Origin: JBCBCP01 sp039817385
GTDB lineage: Bacteria > Pseudomonadota > Alphaproteobacteria > Rhodobacterales > Rhodobacteraceae
DNA: 64,000 nt
Reading direction: 5' to 3'
Assembly: GCA_039817385.1 (NCBI GenBank)
Contig: JBCBVY010000005.1
Span: 248,001 to 312,000 of the forward strand
A program made the translations under genes and the position numbers. This document shows, piece after piece, positions 1-7,461 of this stretch (position 1 is its first letter; every line of letters starts with the position of its first letter). The notes beneath the pieces were generated by a model. The model saw nothing but the letters and a program-made list of their open reading frames with translations, searched no databases and was not told the DNA's origin.

Positions 1-168
1 GCCGCGCTGGCCCGCGCAGAAGAGGACGCGCTGGCGTGGCTCGCAACGGTGGACCGGGCGGATGCGCGGCGCGGCGCGCTGCTGTCTCTTGCGGGGACCA
101 TCGTGTTCAACCTGCTGCTTGTCGCGGCGGCGTTCATCGGTTGGATGGTCTGGGCCGGGAAGGTCTGA
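1..168 (+). CDS. C-terminal end of a membrane-anchored protein (partial)
   Basis: Frame 1 is open from the window edge to a TGA at 166-168, giving 55 residues. The first half is charged and helical (repeated Ala, Glu, Arg and Asp). The second half holds one strongly hydrophobic segment (IVFNLLLVAAAFIGWMVW) followed by AGKV at the C-terminus, so this is a tail-anchored or multi-pass membrane protein. The N-terminus and any diagnostic domain lie outside the window, so I cannot name the family. It is followed by 111 bases without a gene before the ankyrin gene. Confidence 0.6.
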   Translation, partial: AALARAEEDALAWLATVDRADARRGALLSLAGTIVFNLLLVAAAFIGWMVWAGKV

Positions 169-279
169 GGCGCATTTGCGGCGCCGTAAACCTGCAAGTT
201 TCAGACCACGATTGGTCCAACTATCGCCAGAAACAGCGCCCATAGGGGCTCATCAAGTAAGCGGAAAAGGGCTGATTTG

Positions 280-1887
280 ATGGACCCGGACAAGTTGCTT
301 GCAGAACTGCAAGCGCAGGAAGCCAAGCTGGATGCTGAGTTGGAGAAGCTGGGCCTTGGCAGCTTCGATGATTTCGACGAGAGCAAGATGTGGCAAGGCT
401 ATCCCGAGATCGTGCGCGTGGCCCATGAGGCCAGTGACGCGGATTTGCTGCCATCCATCAAGCAGTTGATCGAGGGCGGCGCGGATGTGAATGCCGCGTC
501 ACCCTACGGAGAAACAGCGCTGGATCAATGCTTTGCCCGGAGTGCGTTTGCCGCGGTGCGGTGCCTGATCGAAAACGGGGCGGATTACGCGGGGCATGAA
601 TGGTCCGCGGCGCATCTGGCGATTGTCATGGGGCAGGTGCCCACGCTCGCGGCGGGTGAGCCGGCAGTGATGGCGCGGGACGCCGCGGGGCGCACGCCGT
701 TTCTGCACGCCTGCCGGCTGGGCAATCTCGCTGCGGCGGAGGCGCTGCAGGGCATCACCCCGGACGAGGGGCGGCGGGCAACGCCGGACAGCGAAGGGCC
801 GGTCACCGTGGCCGTCCGGTCCGGGTCGGGCGAGATGCTGGATTGGGTGCTTGCGCAGGGCTATGACGTCGACGAGGCGGACAAGTTCGGTGGCACCGGG
901 CTTATGGAGGCTGTCGAGCGTGATGATTTGGCCCTTGCCGAGCGGTTGCTGGCGCTTGGCGCAGATGTGGCCAGGGGGCGCAACATTTCAGCGGCCAATG
1001 CCGAAGCGGAGGCGACCACGTCCAGCTTTGGCGCTGCGGCGAACCTGATCATGAAACACACGGCAGATTTGATGAAGGGCTTCATGCCGGATGCGGACGA
1101 CGTCATCACAAGGCCCGCAGACGCCGCCCACAGCCCCGAGATGAAGCGGCTGCTGGTGCGCTACGGGGCCGATGTAAACGATTTCGAGGCCGAGGATATC
1201 GCCATCGTGACCGGCGCGGACCGGATCGCGGAGACCCGCATCACGCCAGAGATGTTCAACGCCCAATCCGCGCCTCGCGCGGGCCAGGCCAATCCCGAAC
1301 AGGTCGATATCCCCTTTTGGCGCGAGCAGATCAGGACCGGGCGCAGCGGCTACCGCGCTGAGATGGATTGCACGGACGCGCGGCACTACGGCGCGGACCG
1401 CATGCCGGTCTGGTCTTTTCAGCGATTTGGCCGGACCGCGACGCGGCTGCCGGACGGGCGCTGGGTTCTGATCGCCGGAGAGCACGAGGACCATTATGAC
1501 CCAGACTTTCACATCTATGCCGATGTGACGGTCATTCATCCCGATGCGCGCGTAGATCATTACATCTACCCGGCGGATGTCTTTCCGCCGACCGATTTTC
1601 ATACCGCGACGTGGCTAGAGGATCATATCCTGCTGATCGGGAGCCTTGGCTATCAGGGGCAGCGGCACGCAGGCGAAACGCAGGTTCTGCGGCTGAACCT
1701 CGCCGATTTTTCGGTGCAGGCGGTGGCGACGTCCGGCCAGAACCCGGGCTGGATTTCACGGCACGATGCGCGCCTTGTTGATCGCCATATCATCGTGTCC
1801 GGCGGGAAGATCGAGCCGGATTACGTCGACAATACCGACACTTTCCTACTGGACCTTGGAACGATGGATTGGACCCGGTGGTCTTAG
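280..1887 (+). CDS. Ankyrin-repeat protein with C-terminal beta-propeller-like region
   Basis: The 535-residue product starts at ATG 280; the TTG directly before it is in frame but less likely. Roughly residues 45-310 carry ankyrin-like repeats, seen in phrases such as GGADVNAASPYGETAL, GRTPFLHACRLGNLAAAEAL and ALGADVARG. From about residue 330 the sequence changes to a beta-rich region (VWSFQRFGRTATRLPDGRW, IAGEHEDHYDPDFHIY, FPPTDFHTATW, IIVSGGK) that resembles Kelch-type propeller blades. I have seen this ankyrin-plus-propeller pairing in bacterial hypothetical proteins. No signal peptide or membrane segment is visible, so it is probably cytoplasmic and probably binds proteins. The substrate or partner is unknown. 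A bidirectional terminator separates it from the convergent glyA gene. Confidence 0.75.
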   Translation: MDPDKLLAELQAQEAKLDAELEKLGLGSFDDFDESKMWQGYPEIVRVAHEASDADLLPSIKQLIEGGADVNAASPYGETALDQCFARSAFAAVRCLIENGADYAGHEWSAAHLAIVMGQVPTLAAGEPAVMARDAAGRTPFLHACRLGNLAAAEALQGITPDEGRRATPDSEGPVTVAVRSGSGEMLDWVLAQGYDVDEADKFGGTGLMEAVERDDLALAERLLALGADVARGRNISAANAEAEATTSSFGAAANLIMKHTADLMKGFMPDADDVITRPADAAHSPEMKRLLVRYGADVNDFEAEDIAIVTGADRIAETRITPEMFNAQSAPRAGQANPEQVDIPFWREQIRTGRSGYRAEMDCTDARHYGADRMPVWSFQRFGRTATRLPDGRWVLIAGEHEDHYDPDFHIYADVTVIHPDARVDHYIYPADVFPPTDFHTATWLEDHILLIGSLGYQGQRHAGETQVLRLNLADFSVQAVATSGQNPGWISRHDARLVDRHIIVSGGKIEPDYVDNTDTFLLDLGTMDWTRWS

Positions 1888-1908
1888 GGCGGCGGCCGCG
1901 CGGCAATG

Positions 1909-1940
1909 AAAAAGGCCGGGTCTGATGCCCGGCCTTTTTT
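1909..1940. terminator. Bidirectional intrinsic terminator between ankyrin gene and glyA
   Basis: A perfect 12-bp inverted repeat runs AAAAAGGCCGGG (1909-1920), loop TCTGATG, CCCGGCCTTTTT (1928-1939). The GC stem is flanked by A-tract and T-tract arms, so it can terminate transcription from both convergent genes. Confidence 0.9.
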
Positions 1941-1956
1941 GCGGTTTGGCGGCTTA

Positions 1957-3243
1957 TTAGAGCCCCGGATAGAGCGGGAAGCGGGCGCACAGGGCGGCAA
2001 CTTCGCCGCGGACCTTGGTTTCCACCTCGGCGTTGCTCTCTTCACCGTTTGCGGCCAGCCCGTCGGCGACTTCGCAGATCCAGCGGCCGATCTGGCGGAA
2101 GTCTTCGGCGTCAAAGCCGCGTGTCGTGCCAGCGGGGGTGCCGAGACGGATGCCGCTCGTGATCGTCGGCTTTTCGTCGTCGAAGGGCACGCCGTTTTTG
2201 TTGCAGGTGATGTGCGCGCGGCCCAGCGCCTGTTCCATCGCGTTGCCCTTCACGCTCTTGGGGCGCAGGTCAACCAGCATGACGTGGGTGTCGGTGCCCC
2301 CCGTGACGATGTCGAGCCCGCCTTTCATTAGCTCATCGGCGAGGGCCTGGGCGTTCACGATGACCTGCTTTTGGTAGTCCACGAATTCCGGGCGCAGCGC
2401 CTCGCCGAAGGCGACGGCTTTGGCGGCGATGACGTGCATCAGCGGACCGCCCTGGATGCCGGGGAAGATGGCGGAGTTGAACTTCTTGGCCAGCGCCTCG
2501 TCACCCGTGAGGATCATGCCGCCGCGCGGGCCGCGCAAGGTCTTGTGCGTCGTGGTCGTCGCAACGTGCACATGCGGGAAGGGCGAGGGGTAGACGCCCG
2601 CGGCGATCAGGCCGGCGAAATGCGCCACATCCGCCAGCAGCCAGGCACCAACCTTGTCGGCAATGGCGCGGAATTTCGCGAAATCCAGCTGACGCGGGAT
2701 CGCCGAGCCGCCCGCGATGATCATCTTGGGCTGGTGTTCGAGCGCGAGCGCCTCGACCTGGTCGTAATCAACATCCAGCGTGTCGCGCTTTACCCCGTAC
2801 TGGATGGCGTTGAACCACTTGCCCGACTGGTTGGGCTTGGCCCCATGCGTCAGGTGGCCGCCCGCATCAAGCGACATGCCCAGGATCGTATCGCCAGGCT
2901 GTAGCAGCGCCTGAAACACGCCCTGGTTCGCCTGGCTGCCCGAATTGGGCTGCACATTGGCAAAGCCGCAGCCAAACAGCGCTTTGGCCCGGTCGATGGC
3001 GAGGTTTTCGGCCACGTCCACGAACTGGCAGCCGCCATAGTAGCGCCGGCCCGGATACCCTTCGGCATATTTGTTGGTCAGGACAGACCCCTGCGCCTCC
3101 AGCACGGCGGCGGAGACGATGTTTTCCGACGCGATCAGCTCGATCTCATCACGCTGGCGGCCCAGTTCAGCCTCAACAGCGGCGGCGAGTTCGGGGTCGG
3201 CTTGGCCCAGGGTGGTCTTGAAGAACCCGGATTGCACATTCAT
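1957..3243 (-). CDS. glyA: Serine hydroxymethyltransferase
   Basis: This PLP enzyme interconverts serine plus tetrahydrofolate with glycine plus methylene-tetrahydrofolate, feeding one-carbon metabolism in the cytoplasm. The 428-residue product has the family landmarks: ELIASENIVS near residues 35-44, EGYPGRRYYGG at 61-71, ADVAHFAG at 204-211 and the PLP lysine in THKTLRGPRGG (Lys234). The ATG at 3243 is chosen because AAGGAG lies 8 bases upstream, although the frame stays open for a further 37 codons. Length is normal for bacterial GlyA. It is monocistronic, with a TTGACA-type promoter upstream and a shared terminator downstream. Confidence 0.97.
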   Translation of the reverse strand: MNVQSGFFKTTLGQADPELAAAVEAELGRQRDEIELIASENIVSAAVLEAQGSVLTNKYAEGYPGRRYYGGCQFVDVAENLAIDRAKALFGCGFANVQPNSGSQANQGVFQALLQPGDTILGMSLDAGGHLTHGAKPNQSGKWFNAIQYGVKRDTLDVDYDQVEALALEHQPKMIIAGGSAIPRQLDFAKFRAIADKVGAWLLADVAHFAGLIAAGVYPSPFPHVHVATTTTHKTLRGPRGGMILTGDEALAKKFNSAIFPGIQGGPLMHVIAAKAVAFGEALRPEFVDYQKQVIVNAQALADELMKGGLDIVTGGTDTHVMLVDLRPKSVKGNAMEQALGRAHITCNKNGVPFDDEKPTITSGIRLGTPAGTTRGFDAEDFRQIGRWICEVADGLAANGEESNAEVETKVRGEVAALCARFPLYPGL

Positions 3244-3275
3244 GGCGATCTCCTTTTGGTTTCTGTTTGAAAGGT

Positions 3276-3303
3276 TTCGTATCGGAAACGCAGCCGTTGT
3301 CAA
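3276..3303 (-). promoter_or_regulatory. Candidate housekeeping promoter of glyA
   Basis: On the minus strand a perfect TTGACA (3303-3298) is followed after 16 bases by TACGAA (3281-3276), an imperfect -10 element, about 35 bases before the glyA start. The exact -35 match makes this a reasonable sigma-70 promoter, but the -10 is weak. Confidence 0.45.
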
Positions 3304-3407
3304 AGCGGATAAAGCGACGTCGGTGCGGTCTTTCGCGGCAGCGCTGGCGTGCATGGGGGATATGTGTTTCTAATCGCGGCAGGTTCTGACGATAGGAAAC
3401 ACCGTCC

Positions 3408-4169
3408 ATGCCCCAGAAGATCGCGTTCGTGGCGTCCCCGGCGCCAGTGGCGCAAACCGCGCGGGCGGCACTGATCGGGCGATATGGCGATGCCCCGCTG
3501 GAGGAGGCGGATGTCATTGTCGCGCTGGGCGGGGACGGGTTCATGCTGCAAACGCTGCACGGGACCGAACACCTGCCCGCGCCGGTCTACGGGATGAACC
3601 GCGGAACGGTCGGCTTTCTGATGAACGAATATTCCGAAAGCCGCCTGCTCGCGCGGCTCGAGGCGGCGCAGGAGGAGGGGCTGAACCCCCTGAAGATGGA
3701 GGCGATCACCGGCGACGGTCAGACGCACCATGCGCTTGCCATCAACGAGGTATCGCTGCTGCGCCAAAGCGCGCAGGCCGCGAAGCTGCGCATCTTTGTC
3801 GACGGGCGGTTGCGGATGGATGCGCTGAGCGCTGATGGCGCGCTGGTGGCCACCCCTGCGGGCAGCACGGCCTATAACTACTCTGCGCACGGGCCAATTG
3901 TGCCCATCGGCTCGGATGTGCTGGCGCTCACCGCGGTTGCGGCCTTCCGCCCCCGGCGCTGGCGCGGCGCGCTCTTGCCGAAGGATGCCGAAGTGCGGTT
4001 CGAGGTGCTCGATGCCGCAAAGCGCCCCGTGATGGCAGAGGCGGACAGCCGTTCGGTCCGTGATGTGCGCCAGGTCACGATCCGCTCAGAGCCAGGTGTT
4101 GTGCACCGGGTCTTGTTTGATCCGGGGCATGGGCTGGAAGAACGGCTGATTTCAGAGCAGTTTACCTGA
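3408..4169 (+). CDS. nadK: NAD kinase
   Basis: It phosphorylates NAD to NADP using ATP or polyphosphate and supplies NADP for biosynthesis. The 253-residue product carries the GGDG motif at 41-44, NEVSLLRQ with the conserved Asn-Glu at 113-114, and TPAGSTAYNYSAHGP at 149-163, which together are diagnostic. The ATG at 3408 begins MPQKIAFVAS, the usual first beta strand. It is divergent from glyA, with 164 bases between the two starts, and stands alone. A strong GC hairpin follows its stop codon. Confidence 0.95.
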   Translation: MPQKIAFVASPAPVAQTARAALIGRYGDAPLEEADVIVALGGDGFMLQTLHGTEHLPAPVYGMNRGTVGFLMNEYSESRLLARLEAAQEEGLNPLKMEAITGDGQTHHALAINEVSLLRQSAQAAKLRIFVDGRLRMDALSADGALVATPAGSTAYNYSAHGPIVPIGSDVLALTAVAAFRPRRWRGALLPKDAEVRFEVLDAAKRPVMAEADSRSVRDVRQVTIRSEPGVVHRVLFDPGHGLEERLISEQFT

Positions 4170-4170
4170 G

Positions 4171-4197
4171 GCGGGGAAACCGACGCGGTTTCCCCGC
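4171..4197. terminator. Hairpin after nadK (terminator-like)
   Basis: Perfect 11-bp inverted repeat GCGGGGAAACC / GGTTTCCCCGC with a 5-base loop, directly after the nadK stop. No T-run follows on either strand, so it may be a processing or Rho-assisted end rather than a classic terminator. Confidence 0.55.
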
Positions 4198-4221
4198 CCG
4201 GTGCCCGAGACGTTCCATGCG

Positions 4222-4241
4222 GTTTTCCGCGTGCGGAAAAC
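4222..4241. terminator. Second hairpin between nadK and the cyclase gene
   Basis: GTTTTCCGC (4222-4230) and GCGGAAAAC (4233-4241) form an inverted repeat just downstream of the minus-strand cyclase stop. The sequence is self-complementary, so it could act for either convergent gene. Confidence 0.4.
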
Positions 4242-4249
4242 AAGCAAGG

Positions 4250-5431
4250 CTAATCCAGCGTGAACAGCTCCTGACGGTCCGCCACCCCGCGCAGGCGGTA
4301 CTGGCCAAGGGACACCAGATCGTCCCGGCGTTCCAGCAAAGGGCGGGCGACCTGCGCGCCGATCACCACCGGTTGGTCCACCGCGCCGCACATCGCCTCA
4401 ATCCGCGCGGCGGTGTTCACGGCAGGGCCGATCACCGTAAAGTCGAGCCGCGTGGCGGAGCCGATATTGCCATAAAACACCTCGCCCGCGTGCAGGGCCA
4501 TCGTGGCGGTGGTGGTGGGAAGGCCATCTGCGGCGCGTGCCGCGCTGACCTCCGCCACCGCACGCTCAAGGTCCAACAGGCAGTCGACGGCGGCCATCTC
4601 CGTATCGGGCACGCTGTCCTTGGCAAAGATGGCGAGAATGCCGTCGCCCATGAATTTCAGCACATTGCCCCCGCGCGCCTCGATCGCAGGCACCACCGCG
4701 CCGAAATAGGCGTTCAGCATTTCGATAATGCCGGGGCCAAGCGCCTCGGACATCTTGGTAAAGCCCGCGAGGTCGAAATAAAGGATCACCGCCTCCGTCC
4801 CCTCGACCGAGCCGCGGCCCAGCGCGCCGGACAGCACCCGCCCGCCCGCGTCCGCGCCAAGGTAGGTGACCATCAGGTCATGCGCCATCGTATGGTTGGA
4901 ATTGGACTTGAGCGCGAGGGCGAGCGGTGGGACGATGCTGCGGATGGTGTTTAGGTCCGCTTCGGTAAATCCGTCCGTGCCCCCCGTGGCCCAGGTGCTG
5001 ACCAGCCCAAAGCTGCCATCGGGGGCGGATTCGTTCGTGTCGAAAAAGGTCTGGATGGCCAGGTATTCGGTCACGCCTGCGGCGCAAAGCTCCTCAAAGA
5101 TCGGGAACGGGTAGGGCGCGCTCAGACCGCGTAGATCATACCGCAGCTCATTCTCAGGCCCTTCCATCAGCACCTTCAGCGGGCTTGTGTCGTAGCCGTA
5201 ATCGGTACTGTTGCCCCGTTCATAGCGGATGTGCTGCGCGTCCCGGCCCGGGTGCCAGCGAAAGGCAAAAGCGCCAAAGACCGGGTGGTAGGCGCGCATC
5301 GAAAAGTTGCAGCGCATCAGGGGAATGCCCCCCGCCACCAGCCGTTCGCACAGCTGGGTGATGAGAGCGCCATAGTCCGTGCCCGCCAGCCCCTCGCGGA
5401 TCAACCAGTCCGTGAGGGCGCGGGCGTCCAT
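4250..5431 (-). CDS. Class III adenylate/guanylate cyclase
   Basis: The 393-residue protein should make a cyclic nucleotide, most likely cAMP. The C-terminal half (about 210-393) is a class III cyclase catalytic domain: YFDLAGFTKMSEAL with metal-binding Asp220, LKFMGDGILAIF with Asp263, and DFTVIGPAVNTAARIE supplying base and ribose contacts. The N-terminal 200 residues have no membrane segment and look like a globular sensory domain found in many alphaproteobacterial cyclases; its ligand is unknown. The start codon shares one base with the prpE stop (TGATG), so the two are transcribed together and probably translationally coupled. That links second-messenger synthesis to propionate or acyl-CoA metabolism. 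Confidence 0.88.
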   Translation of the reverse strand: MDARALTDWLIREGLAGTDYGALITQLCERLVAGGIPLMRCNFSMRAYHPVFGAFAFRWHPGRDAQHIRYERGNSTDYGYDTSPLKVLMEGPENELRYDLRGLSAPYPFPIFEELCAAGVTEYLAIQTFFDTNESAPDGSFGLVSTWATGGTDGFTEADLNTIRSIVPPLALALKSNSNHTMAHDLMVTYLGADAGGRVLSGALGRGSVEGTEAVILYFDLAGFTKMSEALGPGIIEMLNAYFGAVVPAIEARGGNVLKFMGDGILAIFAKDSVPDTEMAAVDCLLDLERAVAEVSAARAADGLPTTTATMALHAGEVFYGNIGSATRLDFTVIGPAVNTAARIEAMCGAVDQPVVIGAQVARPLLERRDDLVSLGQYRLRGVADRQELFTLD

Positions 5432-7320
5432 CAGGTTTTTGCGTAGCCGATGGTGCGCAGGGCCTCGGCGATCTCGTCCAGGATGGCCGGATCGTCGATG
5501 GTCGCGGGCATTTTGAACGCTTCGCCATCGGCGATCTTGACCATCGTGCCGCGCAGGATCTTGCCCGAACGGGTCTTGGGCAGGCGGTCCACCACGACCG
5601 CCAGCTTGAAGGCTGCGACCGGGCCGATCTGGTCGCGCACCATCTTGATCACTTCCGCGGTGACCTCTTCATGCGGGCGGTTCGATCCGGCGTTTAGGCA
5701 CAAAAAGCCCACGGGCATCTGGCCTTTGAGTTGGTCGGTCACGCCGATCACCGCGCATTCGGCGACGTCCTTGTGCCCCGCCAGAACCTCTTCCATCGCG
5801 CCGGTGCTCAGCCGGTGGCCCGCGACGTTGATGACGTCATCGGTGCGCGCCATGATGTAGAGATAGCCGTCTTCGTCCTTCATCCCCGCATCCCCGGTTT
5901 CGTAATAGCCGGGGAAAGTGTTCAGGTAGCTTTTCTTGTACCGTTCTTCGGCATTCCACAGGGTCGGCAGCGTGCCGGGGGGCAGGGGCAGCTTGACGGC
6001 AATTGCGCCCAGCTCGCCCGCCGCGACCTCATGGCCCGCGTCATCGAGGATGCGCACGTCGTAGCCGGGCATGGGAACGGTGGGGGAGCCGATCTTGACC
6101 GGCAGCGGCTCCAGCCCCGCGGGGTTGCCTGCGATGGTGTAGCCGGTCTCCGTCTGCCACCAATGGTCGTAGACGGGGATCTCAAGCGTCTTTTGCGCCC
6201 ATTCGATCGTGTCGGGGTCGGCCCGCTCCCCCGCAAGGTAGAGCGCGCGCAGGCGGGACAGGTCATAGTCGCCCACAAGCTTGCCTTCGGGGTCTTCGCG
6301 CTTCACCGCGCGAATGGCGGTGGGGGCGGTAAAGAAGCTGCGCACGTCATGCTCGGCAATCACGCGCCAAAACGTGCCCGCGTCCGGCGTGCCCACAGGC
6401 TTGCCTTCGAACACGATGGTGGTGTTGCGGTGGATCAGCGGCGCGTAGCAGATATAGCTGTGGCCCACGACCCAGCCCACGTCCGAGGCGGCCCAGAACA
6501 CGTCGCCCGGATCGCATTGGTAGATGTTCTTCATCGTCCAGTTCAGTGCGACGAGGTGGCCCGCGGTGTGGCGCACCACGCCTTTGGGCGCGCCGGTCGT
6601 GCCGGAGGTGTAGAGGATATAGGCCGGGTGGTTGCCCTTCACCGGCACGCAAGGCGCAGGGTCCACGCCGTCTTGCAGCGCGTTCCAGTCCACATCGCGC
6701 GCGCCCATCTCGCAAGGGGCCTGTTCGCGCTGAAGGATCACGCAGAACTCCGGCGTGTGCGCCGCGATATCGATCGCGCCGTCGAGCAGGGGCTTATATT
6801 CAACCGTCCGCCCGGGCTCCAGCCCGCAGGAGGCGGCGATGATCGCCTTGGGCGTGCAATCGTCGATGCGCACCGCCAGCTCATTCGCGGCAAAGCCGCC
6901 GAAGACCACCGAATGGATCGCACCGATGCGCGCGCAGGCCAGCATCGCGACCAGCGCCTCGGTCACCATCGGCATGTAGATGATGACCCGGTCCCCGGCC
7001 TCGATCCCGCGCGCGGCAAGGCCGCCCGCCAGCATCGCAACCTTGTTCTGGAGGTCCGCAAAGCTGGTTTTGGTCTGCGTTCCGGTGATGGGGCTGTCAT
7101 GGATGATGGCGATTTGGTCGCCAAATCCTGCCTCCACGTGGCGGTCCACGGCGTTCCAGCAGGTGTTGACCTCTGCCTCTGCAAACCATTCGTAGAGGTG
7201 ATCGCCGCGGTCAAAAAGGGCCTGCGTCGGGGCCACGTCCCAGTCGATGGCCTGCGCCTGCTGCATCCACCAGGCCTCGGGGTCGGCCTGCCAGGCCTTG
7301 TATTCGTCCGCGTAACCCAT
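5431..7320 (-). CDS. prpE: Propionyl-CoA synthetase (acetyl-CoA synthetase family)
   Basis: It activates propionate with ATP and CoA to propionyl-CoA through an acyl-adenylate. The 629-residue product has the AMP-binding P-loop YTSGTTGAPKG (237-247), YDHWWQTETG in the middle, and the catalytic C-terminal lysine in TRSGKILRG (Lys587). Overall sequence and length match PrpE better than Acs, notably VDRHVEAGFGDQIAIIHDSP near the N-terminus. A GGAGGGG ribosome site sits just before ATG 7320. It is the first gene of a two-gene operon with the cyclase. Acetate could be a secondary substrate. Confidence 0.88.
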   Translation of the reverse strand: MGYADEYKAWQADPEAWWMQQAQAIDWDVAPTQALFDRGDHLYEWFAEAEVNTCWNAVDRHVEAGFGDQIAIIHDSPITGTQTKTSFADLQNKVAMLAGGLAARGIEAGDRVIIYMPMVTEALVAMLACARIGAIHSVVFGGFAANELAVRIDDCTPKAIIAASCGLEPGRTVEYKPLLDGAIDIAAHTPEFCVILQREQAPCEMGARDVDWNALQDGVDPAPCVPVKGNHPAYILYTSGTTGAPKGVVRHTAGHLVALNWTMKNIYQCDPGDVFWAASDVGWVVGHSYICYAPLIHRNTTIVFEGKPVGTPDAGTFWRVIAEHDVRSFFTAPTAIRAVKREDPEGKLVGDYDLSRLRALYLAGERADPDTIEWAQKTLEIPVYDHWWQTETGYTIAGNPAGLEPLPVKIGSPTVPMPGYDVRILDDAGHEVAAGELGAIAVKLPLPPGTLPTLWNAEERYKKSYLNTFPGYYETGDAGMKDEDGYLYIMARTDDVINVAGHRLSTGAMEEVLAGHKDVAECAVIGVTDQLKGQMPVGFLCLNAGSNRPHEEVTAEVIKMVRDQIGPVAAFKLAVVVDRLPKTRSGKILRGTMVKIADGEAFKMPATIDDPAILDEIAEALRTIGYAKT

Positions 7321-7391
7321 GATCCCCTCCGTTCAAGTCCGCTTCGCTTTACGCCCCGGAACCGCTCAAGCGCAAGCGCCTGAATGCCGCG

Positions 7392-7461
7392 GCAATTCTT
7401 GAAGAATTGCCAGTTTGCGATCCTTGAAGGATCGCGGTGTGGCGCGTTTTCAAAATGCGCC
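7392..7461. repeat. Three tandem palindromes between maeB and prpE
   Basis: Three hairpins lie in a row: GCAATTCT-TGA-AGAATTGC (7392-7410), GCGATCCT-TGA-AGGATCGC (7417-7435) and GGCGCGTTTTCAAAATGCGCC (7441-7461). The first two share a TTGAA-like centre. The third ends at the first base of the maeB stop codon. They probably form the 3' end of the maeB transcript; similar palindromes occur at 21468-21487 and inside a gene at 51061-51091. Confidence 0.7.
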
